48,060 nucleotides of DNA, taken from Chthonomonadales bacterium (GTDB lineage: Bacteria; Armatimonadota; Chthonomonadetes; Chthonomonadales; CAJBBX01). The first letter of the stretch is position 1. Every line of letters begins with the position of its first letter. Location: contig JAAYVH010000090.1 of assembly GCA_012517255.1 (NCBI GenBank), positions 1 through 48,060 on the forward strand, given 5' to 3'. The position numbers and the translations under genes are program-made. Positions 15,472 to 23,197 of this stretch are shown here, piece by piece. The notes under the pieces were generated by a model. It searched no databases, was not told where the DNA came from, and worked only from the letters and a program-made list of their open reading frames with translations.

Positions 15472-17022
15472 TCAGCTTTCGGTGAGTAACACCGGCTTAT
15501 AGCCGCCCTTCGACTTGAAGTAGCCCATCAGCAACAGATAGGCAACGAGCATGATGGCGGGGAAGATGGCGACGGCCTTCAGCGCCTCTTTCTTGCCCTC
15601 GTCGCTCAGCTTCTTGACCTCATCCTTGTCGGCCTGATTGGGAAGAGCCTCCACCTTCGCCGGGTCCACAGCCTCGTACTGGCCGAAGACCCATTGCTTC
15701 TGGTCGGCAACCTGCTGATGGATGGCGGCATTCTCGGCCTTCAGTTTGCCGTTCACGGACGTGTCCTGGATGTAGCCCAGGAAGACCGCCCCGACGGTCC
15801 CAACGGCCAGCATGCCAATGCCGCTGACGCCGTTGATCGTTAGCGCGCCGCCCCTCGGGAACTGCTCGGAGACGACACCCAGCATGGCCGGCCAGAAGAA
15901 GGTCTTGCCGACGCCATAGATGGTCGCAGCGACGAGAATGGCCGCTCCGACTGCCGAGGACAGGAAGAACAGCCCGATCATGGCCAGCGCCGCGGCGATG
16001 GAGAGCAACCCGAGCGGCGAGAGGCGATGGACGATGCTGCCGGCCAGGAACCGAAGGATCATCATGATCAGCGAGGTGTAGACCAGGATCCAGCCAGCCT
16101 GAACGCCCAGCTTCTCCATCTCGGGCCCCATGAGGTCGGTGACCCACGTATCGGTGCCGAGCTCGGTGGTGGCGAGCGGCATCATGATCAGCACGAGGAT
16201 GATGAACAGCCCGCGTCCCGGCGCGAAGCCCGTCGCGACGCCGAATGCCAGAGTGGCCACGATTATGAGCGTCCATGTCACCGCTTCAGGGAAGCTGAAC
16301 ACGCGCCCGATCTCTTTGAAGACCAGGAATGACACGATCAGGGCGCTGATGACGCCGAACTCGCGGAGCATGTCGCGGTACGAGACGCCGGCGGCGACGC
16401 GCTCATGGATCGGGAACTTGCGGCCCAGCATGAACACGCCGTAGACGATGGTCGGGATGAGGATCAGGCCGATCTTCACCTTCCAGCTTGCGTCGCCCAG
16501 ACCGATGTTCAGGATGCCTCCAAGCACCAGACCTCCTGGCCAACCTGCGTGCAGGATGCTGAGCCACTTCACCTTCTCGCGCGGGAACAGCGTCGCTACC
16601 ACCGGGTTGATGACAGCCTCGACGGTGCCGGCTGCCAGAGCGCCAAGCAGCGAGCCAAAGTAGAAGGCCATGTAGACCGACTGCGCGCTGCCCATGGTGG
16701 GCGCCATGATCGTGACAACCGCAAACAGAACATGGCAGATAAACGCAAAGGCCATGGCGGTGCCGTAGCCGATCCGGTCCACTACGAGGCTGAACAGGAT
16801 GATGCTGATGGAGAAGGGCCACAGTCCGACGCCGAGGATCTGACCTTTCTGTGTCTCAGTCCAGCCGAACTCTGTGCCCCAGGTACCGATCAGCATGGAA
16901 CGGGTGACAAAACAGAACGATGTGGCGACCAACGCCGCGAAGCACGCCCAGAAGAGCAGCTTGCGCTGACCCTCGGGCAACTCACCAACGGCGCTCGCCG
17001 CAGCGGTGCTGCCTTCACTCAT
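15472..17022 (-). CDS. MFS transporter, sugar-type
   Basis: The 516-residue inner-membrane protein has about 12 helices in two halves. Motifs include FVTRSMLIGTWG in helix 1, VEAVINPVVATLFPREKVKWL between helices 4 and 5 and LHAGWPGGLVLGG, a pattern of FucP/NanT-like sugar permeases in Planctomycetota-type genomes. The N-P-x-x-A-x-L-F-P segment is characteristic. An unusual hydrophilic insertion of about 70 residues (KLKAENAAIHQQ, then EAVDPAKVEALPN and KKLSDEGKKEAL) precedes the last helix and looks alpha-helical; its role is unknown. The clan GH-A-like secreted protein lies 160 bp upstream on the same strand, so uptake of the released sugar is the likely link. Confidence 0.88.
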   Translation of the reverse strand: MSEGSTAAASAVGELPEGQRKLLFWACFAALVATSFCFVTRSMLIGTWGTEFGWTETQKGQILGVGLWPFSISIILFSLVVDRIGYGTAMAFAFICHVLFAVVTIMAPTMGSAQSVYMAFYFGSLLGALAAGTVEAVINPVVATLFPREKVKWLSILHAGWPGGLVLGGILNIGLGDASWKVKIGLILIPTIVYGVFMLGRKFPIHERVAAGVSYRDMLREFGVISALIVSFLVFKEIGRVFSFPEAVTWTLIIVATLAFGVATGFAPGRGLFIILVLIMMPLATTELGTDTWVTDLMGPEMEKLGVQAGWILVYTSLIMMILRFLAGSIVHRLSPLGLLSIAAALAMIGLFFLSSAVGAAILVAATIYGVGKTFFWPAMLGVVSEQFPRGGALTINGVSGIGMLAVGTVGAVFLGYIQDTSVNGKLKAENAAIHQQVADQKQWVFGQYEAVDPAKVEALPNQADKDEVKKLSDEGKKEALKAVAIFPAIMLVAYLLLMGYFKSKGGYKPVLLTES

Positions 17023-17182
17023 ATGCGTCTTTGCCTCCTCTCACCCTCTTTGGAAGTGAGTGTGTTCTCGCCGGTAGCGCGCGTCGGCCCCGGCGACTGC
17101 AAACGACCAACCCGCTATTGGCCGCATGCCTGCAGGATTCCTTCCTGTGTTCCTGGCAATCTTGCGAACGCTCGACGCCTTT

Positions 17183-19318
17183 TCAGGGAGCGATCTCGAC
17201 CGGCGTGTCGGCACGCGTCACAAACCGGCGCCCAAGCAACGCGCCGGGGATGCCGTCGGTATCGCAGGCAATGGCGATCCCGTCCGGCTCGACGAGCAAC
17301 TCCCACGTACCCCCGATCAGATCCAGGCTCAGCCATGGCTTGCCGTCGCGACGGATGGCTAGCCCCCCCGCGAATCGCTTGCCGCCCGTGATAACCGGCG
17401 CGCGTCCGGTGGCTGCGATACGGAATCGGCCCGGCGCTGACCCCTTCATGGCCTCAAACCGCTGACCGGTGTTATCGGCGCGCGTCACCATGATCGCATG
17501 CCAGCGTCGCGACGTCCGCAGCGGTTGACCGTCGAGTGACTGAACCATGAGCGCGCCGATCGGCGAACGCGTGGTCAGTTCCCATGAATGGCCTCCGTCC
17601 TTCAGGATCCACGGCTTGCCCGCGAACTCGCCCACGATCGCCTTGAGGCGCGGAGCGTTGACCGTCAGAACTCCATCCTGCACGTGGCGAGCGATCTGGC
17701 CCGTTGAGGACACGAGCGGCGAACCCTTCGTACCCCGTGGTCGCGTGGCTCCATGACCCAGTCGTGAGGTGATGCGCTCTTGCCAGGCTGCCTCCACGCG
17801 CTCACCGATCATGGCCGGCCAACGGAAGACCTCCTGCGGCGCATAGTCCAGCGTGACTGTGCGCTCACCCGGGCGGACATCGCCGCGCCGAAAGGCCAGC
17901 CCGCAGGCCCCAAACAGCGCCCAGACGGTGGGGTCCGCTTCGTGGGCGAAATCCGCGAGCGCGGGCTGGCCGGATGCTGGAGGAACCGTGCGATATCCGA
18001 AGAGCAACAGGCCGTCCAGGTCCTGCAGCGAAGCGTAGGCCAGCACTTCCGGAGCCGCGACGGCCCGATAGCGATTCGGCCATGGCTGCGCCCATTCCCG
18101 GATCACGACGGGCTTCGCGCCCCACCGCAACGCTCCCATGTACGGCGCGCTCTGGAACGCCGAGCGGGCTCTGAGGGGGTTCGTGTCGCTGAAGTGAAGG
18201 CTTCCAACCCACTCCTTGCCCGCGAACGTTGGGTGATCGTGGAAGTAGTTGCCGGCCGTGAAATCGAGCGGCGACCACGACATCGCATCGGCAAGAAGAT
18301 GGCTGGACGTAACGCCTGTGACAGGAACCCTCAGCCCGATCGAGCGCAGATAGGCCCGCATATTCGAGAAGTAGCTCCGCTGCAGATCGGAGAGGAAGCG
18401 CACGTAATCGGTCCTCTTGCCCGATCCGCTCACCGCCTCCTGCAGCCGCGGCAATCGCGCCGTTCCCGATGCGGGATCCTCGTCTGCAGCGAGGCTCGCG
18501 CCCCATGCTGCGGCGAGCCGAGTGCGTGAGGGGTAGCGGCCGCGCAACCACCGGTTCCATCGCGCCGCAAGATCGGCGGCATACGAATGGAGCGGGTGCC
18601 CGGGACGGCTCTGCGCGCCGCTGAGCCTGTCGGTCGCGTCCGATCGAAGGAAGAACCCGCTCTCGTTGCATATCTCGACGACGGCCAGCGCAGGATCATC
18701 CACGTAGCGGACGCCCGTGAAGACGTTCCTGCGTGTCAGCAACTGGCGCGCGAAGTCCTTCTGAAGGCGTATGAGGGTTGCATCGAACATAGCGTAGGGT
18801 CGGGCGCCCGGGCCAAGGGCGCCGCCTGAGGGCACCCCGTCCGCTTCGCTGAACTCGCGCAGGTCGAGCAGGTCGAGATAGTAGTAGATGCCCCGTTCGC
18901 GCAGCAAGGCTGTCCAGCGGTCGAGCGTTTGGAGCCGCTCGAGCGCCATAGTTGGAGAACCACGTTCGAAGAGTCCGCCAGGGGCGTCTATGGCTTCGAA
19001 CCGGACGAGATTCACGCCGGAGTGCGCCAGCGTCTCCACCGCGCGGACAATCGCCGCATCCTCCACGAACACACTCTTGCGGCTGATATTGACGCCCCAG
19101 AACCGCGCGCGTGCGCCGGAGGGCCAGACGAACCGCCCGCGCGAGTCCACGGTCAGAAAGCCATGTCTCCCGGCTGGAGGGTCCAGCAAGAAGGCGTAGT
19201 CCACCAATGACGAGGACGGCGAAAACTCCGTATTGATAGCGATACGCGCCGACGCGCAGACCGTCCATAGAGTCATGATCAGGGCGAGGATCGGCACTGG
19301 CGGTCGTCGGACTGACAT
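17183..19318 (-). CDS. Large secreted clan GH-A-like glycoside hydrolase
   Basis: The 711-residue protein has a short signal peptide (PILALIMTLWTVCASA). Its (beta/alpha)8-type half has the usual landmarks: ARFWGVNIS (71-79), LAHSGVNLVRFEAID, VVEICNES with N218-E219 as the acid/base pair and KPVVIREWAQPWPNRYR with E408 as candidate nucleophile. Similar proteins are annotated as cellulase-family (GH5-like) enzymes, but the exact family is not certain. The C-terminal 250 residues are beta-rich, with WELTTRSPIGALMVQSLDG and a final sandwich-like region, perhaps a carbohydrate-binding module. Start 19318 is preceded by GCGGAGA; the frame upstream to 19468 has no signal-peptide character. It likely forms an operon with the MFS gene. 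Confidence 0.85.
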   Translation of the reverse strand: MSVRRPPVPILALIMTLWTVCASARIAINTEFSPSSSLVDYAFLLDPPAGRHGFLTVDSRGRFVWPSGARARFWGVNISRKSVFVEDAAIVRAVETLAHSGVNLVRFEAIDAPGGLFERGSPTMALERLQTLDRWTALLRERGIYYYLDLLDLREFSEADGVPSGGALGPGARPYAMFDATLIRLQKDFARQLLTRRNVFTGVRYVDDPALAVVEICNESGFFLRSDATDRLSGAQSRPGHPLHSYAADLAARWNRWLRGRYPSRTRLAAAWGASLAADEDPASGTARLPRLQEAVSGSGKRTDYVRFLSDLQRSYFSNMRAYLRSIGLRVPVTGVTSSHLLADAMSWSPLDFTAGNYFHDHPTFAGKEWVGSLHFSDTNPLRARSAFQSAPYMGALRWGAKPVVIREWAQPWPNRYRAVAAPEVLAYASLQDLDGLLLFGYRTVPPASGQPALADFAHEADPTVWALFGACGLAFRRGDVRPGERTVTLDYAPQEVFRWPAMIGERVEAAWQERITSRLGHGATRPRGTKGSPLVSSTGQIARHVQDGVLTVNAPRLKAIVGEFAGKPWILKDGGHSWELTTRSPIGALMVQSLDGQPLRTSRRWHAIMVTRADNTGQRFEAMKGSAPGRFRIAATGRAPVITGGKRFAGGLAIRRDGKPWLSLDLIGGTWELLVEPDGIAIACDTDGIPGALLGRRFVTRADTPVEIAP

Positions 19319-19401
19319 GGCGCGTCTCCGCTGATTATGACCCCAATACGCCAGCCTGTGCTCCGCCGTACACGGCACAGGCGCTCGGAAAGGATGTGAC
19401 A

Positions 19402-19947
19402 ATGCGAACAGTGGTCCCGACTCTCGTGCTGCTTGCCCTCGTGGCCATGCCGCCGTTGGCAGGCGCACAGAAGACCAGGCAGACCGGTGCCGCCCGTGCG
19501 ACTGCTGGCGTCAAACCGCCAAGTGCTGCGAACCGCTTTGTGACTGTCGTCGAGTTTCAGCGAGCCAAGAGACCCGCCAACGCCAACGTCAGTGTGGAAG
19601 GTTACATCGTGCTGACAGAGAAAGCAGGGCGTCAGACGGCTCGATTGAGCCTTGTCGACTCGACGGACAAGGTGCTCAATGCTCAGGATGCCACCAAGAC
19701 AGCTCGGACCGGCGCCCCCTGCACGGTCGCGGTCGGCGCCAGGCAGCATCCGGGGTGGGTTCTGACAGCCAAGGGTCTGAACCGATTGACCATGTACGCT
19801 CAGACCGGCAGGCTCTGTGCCCCCGTAAACGACTCACCGCCCAAGGTCCGGATCCAGGGCAATGTGGGCGCTGACAAGAGGAGCATCGCGAAGGTTACCA
19901 AGATCGAGTACCACGACGACTTCGGCGAGTGGCGCGAGCTCAAGTAG
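19402..19947 (+). CDS. Exported protein of unknown function
   Basis: I do not recognise this 181-residue protein. It has a clear signal peptide (RTVVPTLVLLALVAMPPLAGAQ), then a basic Ala/Thr linker. A beta-rich body follows (FVTVVEFQRAKRP, NVSVEGYIVLTE, ARLSLVDSTDKVL) whose pattern recalls an OB-fold or a small secreted binding domain. Two cysteines (in GAPCTV and GRLCAPV) could form a disulfide in the periplasm. A GTG at 19396 is in frame, but the ATG at 19402 has GGAAAGGA about 7 nt upstream. It is divergent from the GH-A-like gene and is followed by tandem repeats, so it is probably a single-gene unit. Confidence 0.8.
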   Translation: MRTVVPTLVLLALVAMPPLAGAQKTRQTGAARATAGVKPPSAANRFVTVVEFQRAKRPANANVSVEGYIVLTEKAGRQTARLSLVDSTDKVLNAQDATKTARTGAPCTVAVGARQHPGWVLTAKGLNRLTMYAQTGRLCAPVNDSPPKVRIQGNVGADKRSIAKVTKIEYHDDFGEWRELK

Positions 19948-19976
19948 CGGGCGTACGGGTTTGCTCGCTGTGACGT

Positions 19977-20130
19977 GGTCGTCGTCGTTCCGGGGGCTTG
20001 CGCCGCTCGGCTATCATCCATCGTCGCTACGCGACGATTCCGGGTGATGGGGGTCGTCGTCGTTCCGGGGGCTTGCGCCGCCCGGCTATCATCCATCGTC
20101 GCTACGCGACGACGATTCCGGGTGACGGGG
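19977..20130. repeat. Two tandem copies of a 75-78 bp hairpin repeat
   Basis: Unit 1 (19977-20051) and unit 2 (20052-20129) are nearly identical; unit 2 has one C/T and one A/C change and an extra GAC. Each contains two stem-loops. The first is CCGGG-GGC-TTGC-GCC-CCCGG-like. The second is ATCGTCGC-TAC-GCGACGAT (20020-20038 in unit 1), whose right arm is expanded in unit 2. It lies between an exported-protein gene and the promoter of the PPIase gene. There are no spacers, so it is not CRISPR. It is probably a REP-like element duplicated in place. Confidence 0.8.
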
Positions 20131-20145
20131 GGCGCAACGCACGGT

Positions 20146-20175
20146 TTGACGGTCTGTTTCGGCAAGTGTTATACT
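20146..20175 (+). promoter_or_regulatory. sigma70-like promoter of the PPIase-mazG operon
   Basis: TTGACG (20146-20151), an 18-nt spacer and TATACT (20170-20175) precede the TTG start at 20252, giving a leader of about 70 nt. Confidence 0.65.
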
Positions 20176-20251
20176 GCCGACCGTGCATGATGCCAAGCGG
20201 GAGCCCGGTTGCGCGCGTTGCGCCGCGGCGCCCCATCGAGGAGAGAACACG

Positions 20252-21310
20252 TTGAAACGCCTAGCGCTGAGCGCACTGGCCTCCGTCGCATTTGTGGCGG
20301 CCATGGCGGGTTGCAACAAGCCGAAAGTGATCGCCAGAGTCAACAACGAAACGATCACCGAAGAAGAGTTCTATGATCGCCTGAAACAGGTTGACGCGGC
20401 TGAACTGGGCCAGTCGGCCCAGATGCGCGGTCCTGCGCTAGCAGGCGAGTTCGCGCTGCAGGCGCTGGTGACCGAGAAGGTAGTTCTTCAGCTGGCGGCT
20501 CAGAAGGGGGCGACCCCGAAGGACGCCGAGATCGCTGCCTATATGGCGTTTGCCAAGCGATTTCCGAATGCCCTCGGCCCCAGCGCGCAGAACCCGTTCC
20601 GGTCTGAAGCGGCCGCGCGGCGTGATGCCCGTCTGCAGGTTGCGATCCGCAACCTGACCGCCAAGCCCCTGAACATCACAGACGCTGAACTGCAGGACGA
20701 GTACAACAAGGCCAAAGAGCAACTGGTGGAGCCGCGCCAGTACAAGCTCAGGCTCATTGAGGTCGCCACAGAGGCGAAGGCCAAGGAAGCCCTGGCCCAA
20801 CTGGCCAAAGGGATCTCCTTCGAGACCGTCGCCCTGACGCAGTCTGAGGACCCCGTGGCCAAGGCTCGCAGCGGCGACATCGGCTACCTTCCGGAGCCCG
20901 CCATTCCAGCGCCGTTGCTGGCGGCCATCAAGAGCCTCAAGCCCGGCGAGTATACCAAGCAGGCAGTCCGAGTCGAGGCGCCGCCACCACAGGCTCCCGG
21001 TCAGCCGCGAGGCTTGGCCCACTGGATGGTTGCTCAACTGGTCGAGATCAAGGAGCCGCGCCAGATACCGCTCGAGGAAGTGAAATACGGCATCGAGAAC
21101 TCGGTGATCAATCGCAGGGACCCCGGCGCCGGCCAGCGCGTCTCCGGTCTGCTTCGCGACTTCATGAAGACCGCGAAGATCGAGGTTACCCTGAAGGGCT
21201 ATGAGGACCTGCCCAAGAAGCTGCAGGAGAGCGCGCAGGCACCCGTCGGTGCGCCGGGGCCGGCTGTGGCTCCGCCTCCAGGTCAGGGCGGCGGGTCTGC
21301 TCCGAGGTGA
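20252..21310 (+). CDS. SurA/PrsA-like peptidyl-prolyl isomerase lipoprotein
   Basis: The 352-residue protein starts at TTG with GAGGAGAG upstream and encodes a lipoprotein signal (ALASVAFVAAMAGC). It continues with the chaperone N-terminus VIARVNNETITEEEFYDRL and a parvulin-type core (QYKLRLIEVATEAKAKEALAQL, SGDIGYLPEPAIPAPLLAAI, LKPGEYTKQ). Such proteins assist folding of exported proteins at the membrane. The C-terminal tail is Pro/Gly/Gln-rich and disordered (APPPGQGGGSAPR). A longer frame from 20183 overlaps the promoter and lacks a signal, so it is rejected. Its TGA overlaps the GTG of mazG. Confidence 0.88.
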   Translation: MKRLALSALASVAFVAAMAGCNKPKVIARVNNETITEEEFYDRLKQVDAAELGQSAQMRGPALAGEFALQALVTEKVVLQLAAQKGATPKDAEIAAYMAFAKRFPNALGPSAQNPFRSEAAARRDARLQVAIRNLTAKPLNITDAELQDEYNKAKEQLVEPRQYKLRLIEVATEAKAKEALAQLAKGISFETVALTQSEDPVAKARSGDIGYLPEPAIPAPLLAAIKSLKPGEYTKQAVRVEAPPPQAPGQPRGLAHWMVAQLVEIKEPRQIPLEEVKYGIENSVINRRDPGAGQRVSGLLRDFMKTAKIEVTLKGYEDLPKKLQESAQAPVGAPGPAVAPPPGQGGGSAPR

Positions 21311-22782
21311 TTCGGATCGTTGGCCTTGGGCCCAGCGTGCCCGAGGCGATGTCGGTGGCCGCGCGCGACGCCCTGCGTGCGGCCACTTGTCTCATACTGC
21401 GCACCGAACGGCACCCTTCTGTCGCGTTCCTGCGTGATGAGGGCGTGCCGTACACCCCATGCGATGACCTCTACGAGACGCTGCCCGATTTCGACGCCGT
21501 CTACTCGGCCATCGTCGAACGGGTGCTGCAGGCAGCATCCAGCGGCGACGTGACCTACGCCGTGCCGGGCCACCCTTGTCTGGCCGAAGACACTGTCAGG
21601 CGGCTCGTCGGAGCGGCGCGCGACCACGACCACGAGCTGGTTATCGTGGGTTCAGAGAGTTTCGTCGAGCCGACGCTTGCAGCGGCTCGTCTGATCGGTC
21701 CCGAGCCCCTGCTTCTTGTGGATGCTCTGACCCTCAGCGGCGTGGCCATACCGGCGGCATGCACCAACCACCTGGCGACCACTGATGCCGCCATGCTCAT
21801 CTACCAGGTGCATGATGCTGCTGCGGCGGCGGCGGTGAAGCTAGCGCTTCTTGAGACGCGCCCCGATGACCACGAGATCCTCGTGATTCGCGCGGCGGGC
21901 GTGCCGGGACACGAGGCCGTCGAAGCGATGCCGCTTCATCTGCTGGATCGGGCCCGCACTGATCATCTGACCTCGGTCTACGTGCCCCCACTGCCGCCGG
22001 AGCGACGGACCCGCACCTTCCCCGATCTGGTCGAGGTGATGGCCAGGCTGCGTGGCGAAGGAGGATGCCCGTGGGACCGGGAGCAGGATCACCGCACGCT
22101 CCGCAAGTGGCTGATTGAGGAATGCTACGAGGCCATCGAAGCCATTGACAACGACGACCTCGGCGGGCTGTGCGAGGAGCTTGGTGACGTGCTGCTGCAG
22201 ATAGTCTTCCACGCTCAAGTGGCCACCGAGGAGGGCGCGTTCACCATAGCCGACGTGATCGGCGAGATCGTGACCAAACTCGTCCGCCGTCACCCGCACG
22301 TCTTCGGGGACGGCAATGCCGACAACCCGGAAGCCGTGGTGCGCAACTGGGAGGCCATCAAGAAGGCCGAAAAAGGCGATCGCGAGGCCGAGTCAGCCCT
22401 CGACGGCGTCCCTATAGCGCTGCCCGCTCTGACCCGCGCCAACGAGATCAGCGCCAAAGCTGCCAGGGTCGGCTTCGACTGGCCCGATGCCCTGTCGGTC
22501 CTCGACAAGATCGCCGAGGAGACCGCGGAGGTACGTCACGCGCTGGCAACGGGCGACAGGACCCATGTCGCCCACGAGATCGGCGATCTGCTCTTCGCCA
22601 TCGTCAACCTCGCACGTTGGGCCGGCGTGGACACCGAGGAAGCCCTGCGTGACATGCTGCGCAGATTCGCCCGCAGGTTTCGCGACGTCGAGGCGCAGGC
22701 CGCAGCCATGGGTCGGCCGCTCGGCGACATGACCATCGGCGAGATGGACGAACTCTGGGAACGGGCCAAGTCCGTCGAGTAG
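21307..22782 (+). CDS. mazG: MazG family nucleotide pyrophosphohydrolase with N-terminal tetrapyrrole-methylase-like domain (YabN type)
   Basis: The 491-residue two-domain protein matches the length of B. subtilis YabN. Residues 1-215 resemble the tetrapyrrole methylase fold (IRIVGLGPS, YAVPGHPCLAE, ELVIVGSESFVEP, SVYVPPL); the third Gly of the GxGPG loop is Ser here, so methylation may be lost. From about 245 the MazG domains follow: GCPWDREQDHRTLRKWLIEE, the metal-binding ExxE/ExxD set in EECYEA and EELGDVLLQIVFH, and a second repeat (EETAEV, HEIGDLLFAIVN). It hydrolyses nucleoside triphosphates to monophosphates, cleansing the pool or tuning stress responses. The GTG start overlaps the preceding stop (GTGA). 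Confidence 0.94.
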   Translation: MIRIVGLGPSVPEAMSVAARDALRAATCLILRTERHPSVAFLRDEGVPYTPCDDLYETLPDFDAVYSAIVERVLQAASSGDVTYAVPGHPCLAEDTVRRLVGAARDHDHELVIVGSESFVEPTLAAARLIGPEPLLLVDALTLSGVAIPAACTNHLATTDAAMLIYQVHDAAAAAAVKLALLETRPDDHEILVIRAAGVPGHEAVEAMPLHLLDRARTDHLTSVYVPPLPPERRTRTFPDLVEVMARLRGEGGCPWDREQDHRTLRKWLIEECYEAIEAIDNDDLGGLCEELGDVLLQIVFHAQVATEEGAFTIADVIGEIVTKLVRRHPHVFGDGNADNPEAVVRNWEAIKKAEKGDREAESALDGVPIALPALTRANEISAKAARVGFDWPDALSVLDKIAEETAEVRHALATGDRTHVAHEIGDLLFAIVNLARWAGVDTEEALRDMLRRFARRFRDVEAQAAAMGRPLGDMTIGEMDELWERAKSVE

Positions 22783-22839
22783 TCTCGCGGCGCTCGCCCG
22801 CCCTCGTCATCGCGACCGAACGACGCGTGCGGGTTTTGT

Positions 22840-23160
22840 AGGGGCGTATCAGCCGGACGATCAGGGCAGCGAATACGCGCTGAGAGGTGACAGCCGGCTG
22901 GTACGCCCTTATCGCTATCTGACGTGCGTTGTCCGGTGGATGGGCGAACCAACCGCGCGCAGCTCCGTTCCTGTTCGTGGCGGTTCCGCTCGGCGGTTCA
23001 TTCGCCCCTACGGGCCGTCGCATAGCGCTGCCCATAATGCACCACCACCCGCCACATCATCACGAGTTCGGACGCGGCGTGGCCGCGGTGGGTGTTTCAG
23101 AAAGCGTAGAGAGCTTTCTTAGGAGCGCAGCGAAGCAATGACGCGTGGGCGTCGCGCAGA
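22840..23160. repeat. Composite dispersed hairpin repeat, copy B
   Basis: Hairpin 1 has arms 22840-22856 and 22894-22909 (AGGGGCGTATCAGCCGG type). Hairpin 2 has arms 22942-22956 and 22993-23007 and pairs at 13 of 15 positions. One copy of the GAGTTCGGACGCGGCG block begins at 23064 and keeps the AGAAAGC/GCTTTCT inverted repeat. Compared with copy A, the third hairpin is missing: the left arm start (GAGCGCAGCGAAGC) is fused directly to AATGACG, the flank that follows the hairpin in copy A. No gene is visible in 22783-23197. Confidence 0.78.
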
Positions 23161-23197
23161 GCGCATGATGAACCGGCGAGCAGCCGATTTGCGCGGT

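Noticed and set aside
19977-20130. Possible CRISPR array
   Set aside because: The two units are contiguous without spacers, each unit contains its own hairpins, and no cas gene is present.
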